Shown: in pieces, positions 13,710-20,509 of the stretch
Position numbering within the stretch: position 1 is the stretch's first letter
Layout of the letters: the number at the start of each line of letters is the position of its first letter
Assembly: GCA_045106875.1 (NCBI GenBank)
Contig: JBGCFK010000499.1
Span: 1-20,509 of the forward strand
Length of the DNA: 20,509 nt
Source of the DNA: Thermohalobaculum sp045106875
Lineage (GTDB): Bacteria > Pseudomonadota > Alphaproteobacteria > Rhodobacterales > Rhodobacteraceae
Direction: 5' to 3'
Notes under the pieces: model-generated
Database searches by the model: none
Told to the model about the DNA's origin: nothing
What the model saw: the letters and a program-made list of their open reading frames with translations, nothing else
Translations under genes and position numbers: made by a program

Positions 13710-16144
13710 TCCGGCAGCTCTCCACCGCCTATGTTCTATGCCTGAGTTTGACCGCAACACAGGCCGCAGCAGAAGAACAGGTTGCGACGCTGGCGGCGTC
13801 GGGCCCTGCGCAGTTGGTCCTGGATGCTTGGCCTGCAAAAGGCTGGGTGATCAACAGGTTCGAGAATTTAGTCGAGATTCATTTCCCCGAGTCCGGCCTT
13901 GACATGACCGCTAGCTCCGACTTGGCGAATGCGCTTGGGCCGAAAGTCAAGGCTGTGGAGATTGAGGCACGGGACGGCGACACGTTTGTTCGGCTGACCT
14001 TAGACTGTGCTTGTCCGGTTGAACTATCAGGATACGGCCCGGGGCGTCTGCAGCTTGCCGTGATAGACACGCCGACATCTTTGAATGTGGAACGACGGCG
14101 TGTGTCGTCTGTCCCTGCGCCGTCTTGGTCGCCGCAACCGGTTGCGAAGCCACCGGAAACTGCAAACGCTGGCGCTACCGAGAATGATGAAAAAATTGAT
14201 GTTGATGAAGCGAGGGCTCGACTACTTGAGCAACTGATGGTGGCGGCTGAAGCAGGCATAGTCGATTTGCGACCTGAACATGCTCCGCAACCGCCGATCC
14301 AGGACTTGTCCGGTGAGGTGCGCGAGATTGATGAGGTGCGCGAGAATGAAGTAACCCATCCCCTTCCTTCTGCTGAGAGTGAAGAACAGATATCAGAGCA
14401 ACCGCAAAACGCGGAAACACTATCGAAAGACCTTACTGGAGATGACGAAGCCGTCTTATCTGCGTCTGAAGTTTCGATACCAGCTTTAGAAACGACCGCC
14501 GACGCACCCTACGATCCTGCCCCAAGGTGCTTTGACGCGTCGATCTTTGTCTTTCCTGAGATTGACGGCCCCAATGAGTTTCTGGAGGTTCTGACCGCTT
14601 TTCGCGGTCAGCTGATGGGGGAGTTTGACGTCCCCGACACCGATGTAGCCTTGGATCTTGCTCGGATGTATCTGAGCGCTGGTTTGCCACATGAGGCTAC
14701 TGCTATTGCCCGGGATTTTGCCCCGCGGGCTCCACTGTCAGTATTGCTACAAGAAGTGGCGGCAGTGATTGAGGGCAAGACCTTGTCCGCGCGAGCCAGC
14801 GTGCTCAAACCAGATTGCGAGGGTGATCAGGCGCTCTGGCGCGCAGTTGCGCTTGCGGCTCAACCTGACACGGCCGAAGCTGTGCTTGCCGCGGAACTCG
14901 TGTCGGGGCGATCTCTTGAACGGCTGCCGCTGGATCTGCGTGAAATTGCGGCCGCACGTATTGGCAATCAAGCTGTCTCGATTGGGAACTGGGATACTGC
15001 ACGACGTATGGAGGCAATGGCTGTCCGTGCCGTTGCCGGCCGCAAATTGCCACTTGGTGAGACGTTGCTGTTGGCTGCACGTCTTGCTGATTGGAACGGA
15101 GAGGATGAACGCGCTTGGGACCTGCGACTGCAGGCGAGACGTTCTGCTCCGCCTCATTCAGATGTTGCCTTGATCGAACTCGCAGAAACAGTGCTTCGAT
15201 CGGAAAAATTTTTGGATGCGACAACAGACACAATGCAGACCGAGCTTGGTATCCTTGCGCGCCGTGAGCGTGGGACAGAGATGAGTGCGAAAGCTTTTGA
15301 ACTTGAAGCTCGGCTGCACGCTCGCCAAAATGGTCGCGACGATGTTGTGGACCTTCTGTCGGAAGGAGCACGGACGGGTCTACTACCCGATAAAAAGCAG
15401 GTCGCATTGCTATCAGATCTGATCGAAGAAACGGGATTGGGAGAGCTCTCTCGGCCAGTTGGACTTATATATCTGGAAGACCCTGTTCGGTTTGTGAACG
15501 CAATGGAGCAATCGGGATTTCGTCATGCTGTTGCAAGGTCTCTGACCGAGATGGGGCTGCCCGGGTTGGCTGAACCGCTTTTGCTGGACGAAGATCAAGG
15601 AAACACAAAACTAATGGCCGAGATGTCATCTGCGTTCTTGGCAACCGGCGACCCTCGAAGGGCACTGGATGTCGCTCAACAGATGTCCTCTGGTCAAACA
15701 AAGGACGGTGTCATGGCGGCCGCATTGGCCGCGCTGGGGCAAGCAGAAGGATCTGGGTCGCTAATGAACGCGCTTGCGGAAGACAGTTCCGAGACCAGTA
15801 AGTTGCGGCATTTTGCGTTGGAGCAAGCTGTTGATGCTGGCGTTGCAACCAACGATTTGGACGCCGCCATGATCGCAGCGTCCCAATTGCTTGAACTTGA
15901 TCCAACAAGACGACGGGCGGAGGAGCTGGTGATGATAGCGCTCATGGCCGACGTGCCGCAAATGCCAGTTGCAGCGGCTACAATACTGGACCGGGTAGCT
16001 CCTGGCCGCAGCGAACAACTTGCTCTCCTGTTTGAACCGACCATGGGCACAAGCGGTTTGCAGGATCACGCTGAAGCGTCGGATCTACTCGAACGGATGG
16101 AGACAGAAGTGCAACTGCTAGAAGGCTTGCTCAGCGATGGATAA
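13706..16144 (+). CDS. Large predicted periplasmic protein of unknown function between motA and flgF
   Basis: I do not recognise this 812-residue protein as a named family. A signal peptide (MIRQLSTAYVLCLSLTATQA, cleavage near residue 23) predicts export. Residues about 35-130 form a beta-rich module (NLVEIHFPES, GDTFVRLTLDCACPVEL, GYGPGRLQLAVID) that resembles AMIN-type domains of cell-envelope machines. An acidic, low-complexity linker covers about 140-270. From about 285 to the end the sequence is almost wholly helical and alanine/leucine-rich with TPR-like pairs (DLARMYLSAGLPHEATAIARDF). Four cysteines outside the signal peptide (C101, C103, C275, C371) could form periplasmic disulfides. 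It starts inside the motA stop codon, and its end overlaps the flgF start by eight bases. That tight coupling and the exported state suggest a stator or rod partner, perhaps a functional counterpart of rhizobial MotC. Confidence 0.85.
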   Translation: MIRQLSTAYVLCLSLTATQAAAEEQVATLAASGPAQLVLDAWPAKGWVINRFENLVEIHFPESGLDMTASSDLANALGPKVKAVEIEARDGDTFVRLTLDCACPVELSGYGPGRLQLAVIDTPTSLNVERRRVSSVPAPSWSPQPVAKPPETANAGATENDEKIDVDEARARLLEQLMVAAEAGIVDLRPEHAPQPPIQDLSGEVREIDEVRENEVTHPLPSAESEEQISEQPQNAETLSKDLTGDDEAVLSASEVSIPALETTADAPYDPAPRCFDASIFVFPEIDGPNEFLEVLTAFRGQLMGEFDVPDTDVALDLARMYLSAGLPHEATAIARDFAPRAPLSVLLQEVAAVIEGKTLSARASVLKPDCEGDQALWRAVALAAQPDTAEAVLAAELVSGRSLERLPLDLREIAAARIGNQAVSIGNWDTARRMEAMAVRAVAGRKLPLGETLLLAARLADWNGEDERAWDLRLQARRSAPPHSDVALIELAETVLRSEKFLDATTDTMQTELGILARRERGTEMSAKAFELEARLHARQNGRDDVVDLLSEGARTGLLPDKKQVALLSDLIEETGLGELSRPVGLIYLEDPVRFVNAMEQSGFRHAVARSLTEMGLPGLAEPLLLDEDQGNTKLMAEMSSAFLATGDPRRALDVAQQMSSGQTKDGVMAAALAALGQAEGSGSLMNALAEDSSETSKLRHFALEQAVDAGVATNDLDAAMIAASQLLELDPTRRRAEELVMIALMADVPQMPVAAATILDRVAPGRSEQLALLFEPTMGTSGLQDHAEASDLLERMETEVQLLEGLLSDG

Positions 16145-16862
16145 CTCCCTCTATTATCTCGCAGTTAACCGACAGCTTGGTTTGTCTGCCGAACTGGACA
16201 TGATCGCGAACAATCTTGCGAACATGGACACCACGGGTTTTCGGCGAGAAGGGTTGGCATTCACTGAATTTGTGGTGTCGGCGCAGGTCGGCGAAAGCGT
16301 ATCTATGGCGGATCTTGGCGCCCGGTTTGTCTCCGAAATCGCGGGAGCCTTCAGCATGACGGGTGGCCGGCTGGATATGGCGATCGAGGGTGAAGGATAC
16401 TTTGCGATCGATACTGCTGACGGTATCCGTCTGACTCGTGCCGGTGCGTTTCAGACCTCCCCAGAAGGATTTCTTGTTACTCCGTCTGGTGATGAGGTTC
16501 TGGATATTGGCCAGGCTCCTATTCCGATTCCCGTTGAAGCCAAAGATGTTCTTGTCGCCTCGGATGGCACCGTGTCTTCCAATGGGGACTTGATTGCCCA
16601 AATCGGAGTGTTTGACGCCCCGCGCGAATTGATCAGCCGCTTTGGCGACACTGCGTTCATAGTTGAGGATGATGCATTCGAAGCCGTGGTTGATGCTCAG
16701 GTGCGTCAGGGAGCACTGGAACAATCAAATGTCGATGCGGTTACTGAGATAGCCCGCATGATCGAAGTTACGCGTGCCTATGAGACGGCTCAGTCTTTGA
16801 TTGCAGATGAAGACGAACGGATCCGAGAAGCGATCCAGAAGCTTGGTCAGGTAGCAGCCTGA
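16137..16862 (+). CDS. flgF: Flagellar proximal rod protein FlgF
   Basis: This 241-residue protein begins inside the preceding gene (eight-base overlap) with GAAGG at 16121-16125 as ribosome-binding site. The N-terminal flagellar rod motif LGLSAELDMIANNLANMDTT is followed by GFRREGLAFTEFV. The middle has the FlgE/F/G core DMAIEGEGYFAI and RAGAFQTSPEGFLV. The C-terminus carries the paired rod helix motif VRQGALEQSNVDAVTEIARM followed by YETAQSLI. These conserved terminal helices build the axial core. FlgF forms part of the proximal rod in the periplasm. FlgG follows after 42 bases. The shorter length and lack of a long D2 insertion separate it from FlgG. Confidence 0.95.
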   Translation: MDNSLYYLAVNRQLGLSAELDMIANNLANMDTTGFRREGLAFTEFVVSAQVGESVSMADLGARFVSEIAGAFSMTGGRLDMAIEGEGYFAIDTADGIRLTRAGAFQTSPEGFLVTPSGDEVLDIGQAPIPIPVEAKDVLVASDGTVSSNGDLIAQIGVFDAPRELISRFGDTAFIVEDDAFEAVVDAQVRQGALEQSNVDAVTEIARMIEVTRAYETAQSLIADEDERIREAIQKLGQVAA

Positions 16863-16904
16863 CCCCATTCCAAGTTGCTTGGCGTTCACTAGAAGAGGTG
16901 TAAG

Positions 16905-17690
16905 ATGCAGGCTTTGAAGATTGCCGCCACTGGTATGGCGGCGCAGCAGATGCGGGTAGACGTTACTGCTCATAATATATCGAACATGACAACGACCGGC
17001 TACAATGCTCGACGTGCCGAGTTTGCGGATCTGCACTATCAACAGATCCGCACACCTGGGGCGATCACTGCCGCGACGGGGGAGATCCTGCCCGCTGGTG
17101 TCCAGCTGGGCCTGGGTGTACGCCCGTCGGCCGTGTCCCTCGAAGTGCGTCAGGGGACATTGCGACAGACCAGCGGCGAGTTGGATGTCGCAATACAAGG
17201 CGATGGGTACATCGAGATTGTGTTGCCCACAGGAGATACTGGTTACACACGCGATGGCTCGCTGAAGCTAAGCGGCGAAGGAGAGGTTGTTACATCCGAG
17301 GGATACAGGATCGCTGCGGGGATCACGGTCCCTATCGATGCACGAAGTATTCAGATTAATCGTGAAGGCGGTGTGATAGCGCTCTTTGATGGTCAGGTTG
17401 ATGGGCAGCAGATTGGGGACATCCAGTTGGCTACATTCGTCAACGACAAGGGTTTAGAGGCGATTGGGGAAAATCTGTTCCTGGAAACCGCAGCGTCTGG
17501 CCCGCCCAACACCGGAGAACCTGGCATCGATGGGCGAGGGACTTTTCGGCAGGGGTATCTGGAAGATAGCTCCGTTGATGTGGTGGCTGAGATAACAGAG
17601 TTGATCGAAGCCCAACGTGGATACGAACTGAACTCTCGTGTGTTGAGTGCAGCGGACGAAATGCTGTCTTCGACCAACCGGATCCGTTGA
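16905..17690 (+). CDS. flgG: Flagellar distal rod protein FlgG
   Basis: This 261-residue protein has the usual FlgG length and a good ribosome-binding site (AGAAGAGG before the ATG at 16905). The rod motif MQVDVTAHNISN-like segment (MRVDVTAHNISNMTTTGYNA) opens it. The FlgG-specific stretch YQQIRTPGAITAATGEILPAG and GLGVRPSAV follows, then GELDVAIQGDGYIEI and GYTRDGSLKLSGEGEVV. The C-terminus has GYLEDSSVDVVAEITELIEA and RGYELNSRVLSAADEML. FlgG builds the distal rod that passes through the P and L rings. flgA begins two bases after its stop. Confidence 0.97.
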   Translation: MQALKIAATGMAAQQMRVDVTAHNISNMTTTGYNARRAEFADLHYQQIRTPGAITAATGEILPAGVQLGLGVRPSAVSLEVRQGTLRQTSGELDVAIQGDGYIEIVLPTGDTGYTRDGSLKLSGEGEVVTSEGYRIAAGITVPIDARSIQINREGGVIALFDGQVDGQQIGDIQLATFVNDKGLEAIGENLFLETAASGPPNTGEPGIDGRGTFRQGYLEDSSVDVVAEITELIEAQRGYELNSRVLSAADEMLSSTNRIR

Positions 17691-17691
17691 T

Positions 17692-18108
17692 ATGTGGTTC
17701 CGTGGGGTTTGTGTTGTCCTGTTGCTGACTCCCGTATGGGCAGAGGCTGAACAAGTGTTTGCCAGCCGGACATTGCGTGCAGGCACTTTGCTCTCTGCAG
17801 CAGACATGCGCGCTGCAAAAGATGGTGAGGCCAGTAGGTTGGCCAACGACATGGTGGGCTTGGAAGTGCGCCGGGCAATTTATGTGGGGCGTGTGATCTC
17901 TGAACACGATCTGGGACCGCCAACACTCATCCGGCGCAATGATGTCGTGACCATGGTCTATCGTACTGGAACACTTGGATTGCGTACGCAGGGCCGATCG
18001 CTTGGCAGTGGCGGTTTGGGAGAAGTTGTCGAGATTCTGAACCTTGATACGCGTCTTAAGGTGCGTGCCACTGTGACCGGCCAGAACGAAGTGCAGGTGT
18101 TTCGGTGA
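17692..18108 (+). CDS. flgA: P-ring assembly chaperone FlgA
   Basis: I start at ATG 17692, directly after the flgG stop. An upstream ATG at 17647 lies inside flgG. The 138-residue product has a signal peptide (MWFRGVCVVLLLTPVWAEAE) and a SAF-type domain: RTLRAGTLLSAADMRAAK, MVGLEVRRAIYVGRVISEHDL, LIRRNDVVTMVYRTGTLGLR, GEVVEILNLDTRLKVRATV and a closing VTGQNEVQVFR. It is shorter than enterobacterial FlgA (about 219 residues) because the N-terminal domain is absent, leaving the C-terminal half. FlgA is a periplasmic chaperone for FlgI polymerisation into the P ring. The P-ring gene flgI is not in the window. The stop overlaps the GTG start of flgH. Confidence 0.93.
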   Translation: MWFRGVCVVLLLTPVWAEAEQVFASRTLRAGTLLSAADMRAAKDGEASRLANDMVGLEVRRAIYVGRVISEHDLGPPTLIRRNDVVTMVYRTGTLGLRTQGRSLGSGGLGEVVEILNLDTRLKVRATVTGQNEVQVFR

Positions 18109-18848
18109 AGCGCCGCTATCTCCCAACGCTGGCGATGATCACGTTGGCCGCATGTAACGGTCAGTTAGATACGATTGGCCGGCCTCCGCCGATGACAGCG
18201 CCTGGTGCGCAGGTGCCAGTGATAGAGCCTCCCTCGCCGCAACGGGTTTCGTTAGCACCGCCATCACCTCCACCGTCGACCACGCATCGAACAGGTTCTC
18301 TCTGGCAGTCTGGTCCCAAATCACTGTTTGGAGATCGCCGAGCTCGTCAGGTGGGTGACATTCTGACCGTTACGATCGAGATTGAAGATGAAGCGGAAAT
18401 CTCGAATACCACCACTCGCAGCAGGAGTGGCAGCGATGATGTCACTGTCGAAGCTGCATTTGGTTTGCCCCAGATCGCAGACGTTATTCTGCCTGGGGCT
18501 GCCAGTTTGAACCCTGGTGTTTCTGCAAGTGGGTCCTCAAGCTCCAATGGGTCCGGGCAGATCAGTCGGGAGGAAACCATAACCCTACGCTTGGCGGCTA
18601 CTGTCCTGAACGTACTGCCGAATGGGCATATGGTCATTCGTGGCAGTCAGGAAGTGCGTGTGAACTCAGAGCTGCGTGATCTGCAGATCGCGGGCATCGT
18701 GAGGCCTGAGGATATTTCGCGTCAGAATTTGATAACTTATGACAAGATCGCGGACGCTCGGATTGCCTATGGTGGCCGCGGGCAGCTTACCAATGTTCAG
18801 CAGCCGCGGTATGGTCAACAAGTTGTCGACATAATTTCTCCCTTCTGA
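18105..18848 (+). CDS. flgH: Flagellar L-ring lipoprotein FlgH
   Basis: This 247-residue protein starts with GTG overlapping the flgA stop (GTGA). A lipoprotein signal with lipobox LAAC places the acylated cysteine at residue 17. A proline/serine-rich linker (about 25-63) leads to the L-ring core: GSLWQSGPKSLFGDRRARQVG, DILTVTIEIEDEAEIS, a loop with INTTTRSR-like spacing, EETITLRLAATVLNVLPNGHM, VIRGSQEVRVNSELRDL, IAGIVRPEDISRQN and DARIAYGGRGQL near the end. All are hallmark FlgH segments. FlgH forms the outer-membrane L ring through which the rod passes. The next gene follows after 13 bases. Confidence 0.97.
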   Translation: MKRRYLPTLAMITLAACNGQLDTIGRPPPMTAPGAQVPVIEPPSPQRVSLAPPSPPPSTTHRTGSLWQSGPKSLFGDRRARQVGDILTVTIEIEDEAEISNTTTRSRSGSDDVTVEAAFGLPQIADVILPGAASLNPGVSASGSSSSNGSGQISREETITLRLAATVLNVLPNGHMVIRGSQEVRVNSELRDLQIAGIVRPEDISRQNLITYDKIADARIAYGGRGQLTNVQQPRYGQQVVDIISPF

Positions 18849-18861
18849 CTCAGAGGATGAT

Positions 18862-19371
18862 ATGAAAAAGATTCTTCCAATCATTCTGCTTATTCTCGGT
18901 GTCGCAGGCGGTGGTGTGGCTGGCGTATTCCTGAAGCCACCAGAAGAACCGCCAGAAGAGGATGGACAGGCTAAGGATGAGGCGAGGCATGCGGCAACGC
19001 GTGAAAACTCGGACTCAGAGGATTTGACCGAGGGCGAGGCGCCAACGAACCGAGCCTTTGTCAAAGTTGGACGCCAAACTATTGTTCCAGTACTCGATGG
19101 CGGCGAGACTCGTGCACTCATGCTGTTTGAATTGGCTGTCGACGTTCCCGCTGCAAGCGCCAACATTGTTCATGAAATGGAGCCTAGGCTTCGGGATGCG
19201 TTCCTGCGCGAGCTATTCCAGATGTCCTACACCGGCGCATTCTTAACTGAGTTTACCGACGATAGAGTGATTGAAGAGCTTCGGCGCAATCTGACGCGGG
19301 CGGCAAGGCAATATGTTGGTGAAGACGCCCGCGAGGTTCTGATCCTGGATGTTATGCGACAAGAGATGTGA
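18862..19371 (+). CDS. Second FliL-like protein
   Basis: This 169-residue protein starts at ATG 18862 with AGAGGA just upstream. It has one N-terminal membrane helix (about 3-24), a proline/glutamate-rich juxtamembrane stretch (PPEEPPEED), and a periplasmic domain from about 63. That domain reads AFVKVGRQTIVPVLDGG, ALMLFELAVDVPA, LRDAFLRELFQMSYTGAFL and RQYVGEDAREVLILDVMRQEM. The pattern of strand, strand, long helix, helix and closing strand is that of the FliL domain. It differs markedly from the FliL encoded at 10821-11372 and lacks its lysine-rich cytoplasmic head. It is the last gene of the run beginning at fliL and follows flgH, so it may serve the outer rings or a second stator-related site. 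The FliL family call is by architecture and pattern. Confidence 0.85.
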   Translation: MKKILPIILLILGVAGGGVAGVFLKPPEEPPEEDGQAKDEARHAATRENSDSEDLTEGEAPTNRAFVKVGRQTIVPVLDGGETRALMLFELAVDVPAASANIVHEMEPRLRDAFLRELFQMSYTGAFLTEFTDDRVIEELRRNLTRAARQYVGEDAREVLILDVMRQEM

Positions 19372-19385
19372 GGTCGGGCGCCGCG

Positions 19386-19438
19386 CAAACCGCGACGATC
19401 GACCTTTTGTTTCCCATGTCTGGACCTATCGCGGTTTG
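19386..19438. terminator. Inverted repeat after the second fliL-like gene
   Basis: CAAACCGCGA (19386-19395) and TCGCGGTTTG (19429-19438) are perfect 10-base complements separated by 33 bases, beginning 15 bases after the stop of the preceding gene. The stem could end the flagellar operon, but there is no T run after it and the loop is long. A regulatory site for the cut-off gene downstream is an alternative. Confidence 0.35.
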
Positions 19439-19470
19439 ATGCCGCTTCTTCGATAGCATTTATTGCAACA

Positions 19471-19496
19471 AAGGAGACTGACTATGGGACTGAAGC
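19471..19496 (+). pseudogene. 5' stub of a gene cut off by an insertion sequence
   Basis: AAGGAG (19471-19476) stands seven bases before ATG 19484, an ideal ribosome-binding site, yet the frame runs only MGLKL TCPFFQGPS before TGA. The codons after about the fourth coincide with what looks like the tip of an IS3-type element (TGACTTGCCCC, 19497-19507). The likeliest reading is that a real gene downstream of the flagellar run was split here. The identity of that gene cannot be told from four codons. Confidence 0.4.
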
Positions 19497-19678
19497 TGAC
19501 TTGCCCCTTTTTCCAGGGCCCCTCGTGAGTCGAGTTTGCTCTCCATTTGTGTGCCATCATTCGGCGGCGTGAGCAATGGGCGCGGGCGCGGAGCCGCCAA
19601 CTAGCTCAAGCGTCTCCGCCGATTGCGTTTTGTCGAAGGGCCGCGCTGCGGCGAACTCCTCCGGAGTTTGGTACTTCG
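19497..19678 (-). mobile_element. IS3-type element remnant: terminus and transposase C-terminal end
   Basis: On the minus strand an open frame (about 19678 down to the TGA at 19557-19559) reads KYQTPEEFAAARP, then SAETLELVGGSAPAPIAHA. This resembles the end of IS3-family (IS407-like) OrfB transposases, which finish in a similar TL-GSAP-P-A pattern. About 50 bases further on lies TGACTTGCCCCTTTTT (from 19497), which begins with TGA as IS3-family ends do. Only the last 40 or so residues remain. The rest is replaced by the IS66-type element. The assignment is by pattern memory and needs a search. Confidence 0.45.
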
Positions 19679-20509
19679 GCAAGCGTTCCCTACGACACAG
19701 CCGCACGGTTCAGGCTGGCTGGAAATTCCACGGCAGAAGGGTTTTGAGGTCGGTTTCGGGCTCGCGCTTGGCGAGGGTTTCGAGCGTCGTCTTGATGTAG
19801 GCGAAGGGTTCGACGCTGTTCATCTTGGCTGTCTCGATCAATGAAGCGATGCGGCCCCAGGATGCGCCGCCTTCATCGTGGCCCGCGAAGAGCGCATTTT
19901 TACGATTTAGGGCAATCGGTCGCATTCGATTTTCTACATTGTTGGAGTCGATTTCGACGCGGCCATCGGTCAGGAATGACTGCAGGCCATCCCAATGGTT
20001 GGCAATGTAGGTGAGTTTCTCACCGAGGCGGGTTTTTGCCGAGACGCGAGATCGCTGTTCCTTCAGCCATTTCCCGAAGTCTTCGACCAGGGGCGCGGTG
20101 CGCGCTTTGCGTGCAGAGAGGCGTTCACCGGGGCCTGCGCCACGGATTTCGGCTTCGACTTTGTAGAACTCTGCGATGCGTTTGAGGCCCTCAGCGGCGA
20201 TCTCGGATTTGGAGCTGTCGAAGATCTCGCGAAGTTTCCGGCGGGCGTGCGCCCAGCAATAAGCGAACTGGACGGGATCGCCGCCCTTGCGCGTGGGCCG
20301 GGCCAACCGATTATAGCCTTTATATCCGTCCGCTGCCCGGCAGGCGTTTGCGGAGCACAACGCCGAGAGGGGATCTGCAGGATGCCATCAAACCCATCGA
20401 GGAACTTCTCCGCGTGCTCGCCGCCGCGTCCCGGCGCGTAGAAGTAGACCACGCCTGGCGGCGCCGTCCCACCCCAACTTCGATCGTCACGGGCCAGGGC
20501 CCAGAGAAA
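19679..20509 (-). mobile_element. IS66-family element, one end (other end outside window)
   Basis: The sequence GCAAGCGTTCCCTACGACAC from 19679 resembles the GTAAGCG-type tips of IS66-family inverted repeats. It lies 31 bases beyond the transposase stop codon, a typical spacing. It also marks the exact point where the IS3-like coding remnant breaks off. The other end and the target duplication lie outside the window, so the boundary is a proposal. Confidence 0.55.
19710..20509 (-). pseudogene. tnpC: IS66 family transposase (TnpC), C-terminal part with frameshift
   Basis: The minus-strand frame from the window edge reads FLWALARDDRSWGGTAPPGV, then VVYFYAPGRGGEHAEKFLDG and FDGILQ, all conserved in IS66 DDE transposases. 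After ILQ the frame continues as unrelated sequence, while the family sequence resumes in another frame as DGYKGYNRLARP, then FAYCWAHARRKLREIFDS, LTYIANHWDGLQSFLTDGR, and the catalytic-glutamate segment DSNNVENRMRPIALNRKNAL. The end is IASLIETAKMNSVEPFAYIK and LLPWNFQPA. An extra segment of about 41 bases (about 20334-20374) between the two parts explains the frame change, because 41 is not a multiple of three. The gene is therefore probably inactive. Its 5' part is outside the window. Confidence 0.88.

Noticed and set aside
19484..19528. Small protein MGLKLTCPFFQGPS with a good ribosome-binding site
   Set aside because: The codons after the fourth coincide with what looks like an IS terminus, so it is better read as a truncated gene start than as a real 14-residue peptide.
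1..20509. CRISPR array, tRNA, rRNA, phage attachment site or toxin-antitoxin pair
   Set aside because: No regularly spaced repeats, no tRNA-like T-arm with matching acceptor stem, no rRNA sequence and no such gene pair were seen in the window.

Overview
The window looks like chromosomal DNA from an alphaproteobacterium of the Rhodobacteraceae (Roseobacter group). This rests on the gene set and its tight overlaps, the GC-rich codon use, and the layout of the flagellar genes. Those genes form two divergent operons (fliF side and fliL side), with fliL, a small coiled-coil protein, motE and motA ahead of flgF-flgG-flgA-flgH. No database search was possible, so the placement is an inference.

Region 1 (1-3357, + strand) is the tail of a molybdenum-hydroxylase (CO-dehydrogenase/xanthine-dehydrogenase type) maturation cluster. 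It holds the C-terminus of a CoxE-like VWA protein, a roughly 350-base gap, an XdhC/CoxI protein, and a fused molybdopterin-binding plus MobA-like nucleotidyltransferase protein that starts inside the xdhC stop codon. Together they point to insertion or cytidylylation of the Mo cofactor of an enzyme encoded upstream of the window.

Region 2 (3347-6303) has a 609-residue bitopic protein on the - strand, with a GspL/PilM-like N-terminus and a PilP/GspC-like C-terminus. A divergent histone-deacetylase-family amidohydrolase follows on the + strand.

Region 3 (6330-10676, - strand) is a tightly overlapping operon fliF-fliH-fliN-fliP-fliG: MS ring, export accessory protein, C-ring, export gate and rotor. 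A 144-base divergent promoter region (10677-10820) carries a CtrA-like TTAA-N7-TTTA site and a 10-base motif found symmetrically about 20 bases upstream of both fliF and fliL.

Region 4 (10821-19371, + strand) starts with a stator-centred block: fliL, a DUF6468-like coiled-coil protein, motE, motA, and an 812-residue predicted periplasmic protein of unknown function. A rod/P-L ring block follows: flgF, flgG, flgA, flgH and a second fliL-like gene. Start/stop overlaps suggest translational coupling. motB, fliM, fliI and flgI are not in the window.

Region 5 (19372-20509) is a mobile-element boundary. A good Shine-Dalgarno and ATG are cut off after about four codons by what looks like the end of an IS3-type element. 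That element is in turn truncated by an IS66-family element whose transposase has a frameshifting extra segment of about 41 bases. The most interesting unexplained genes are the 812-residue protein between motA and flgF and the 609-residue secretion-system-like fusion.
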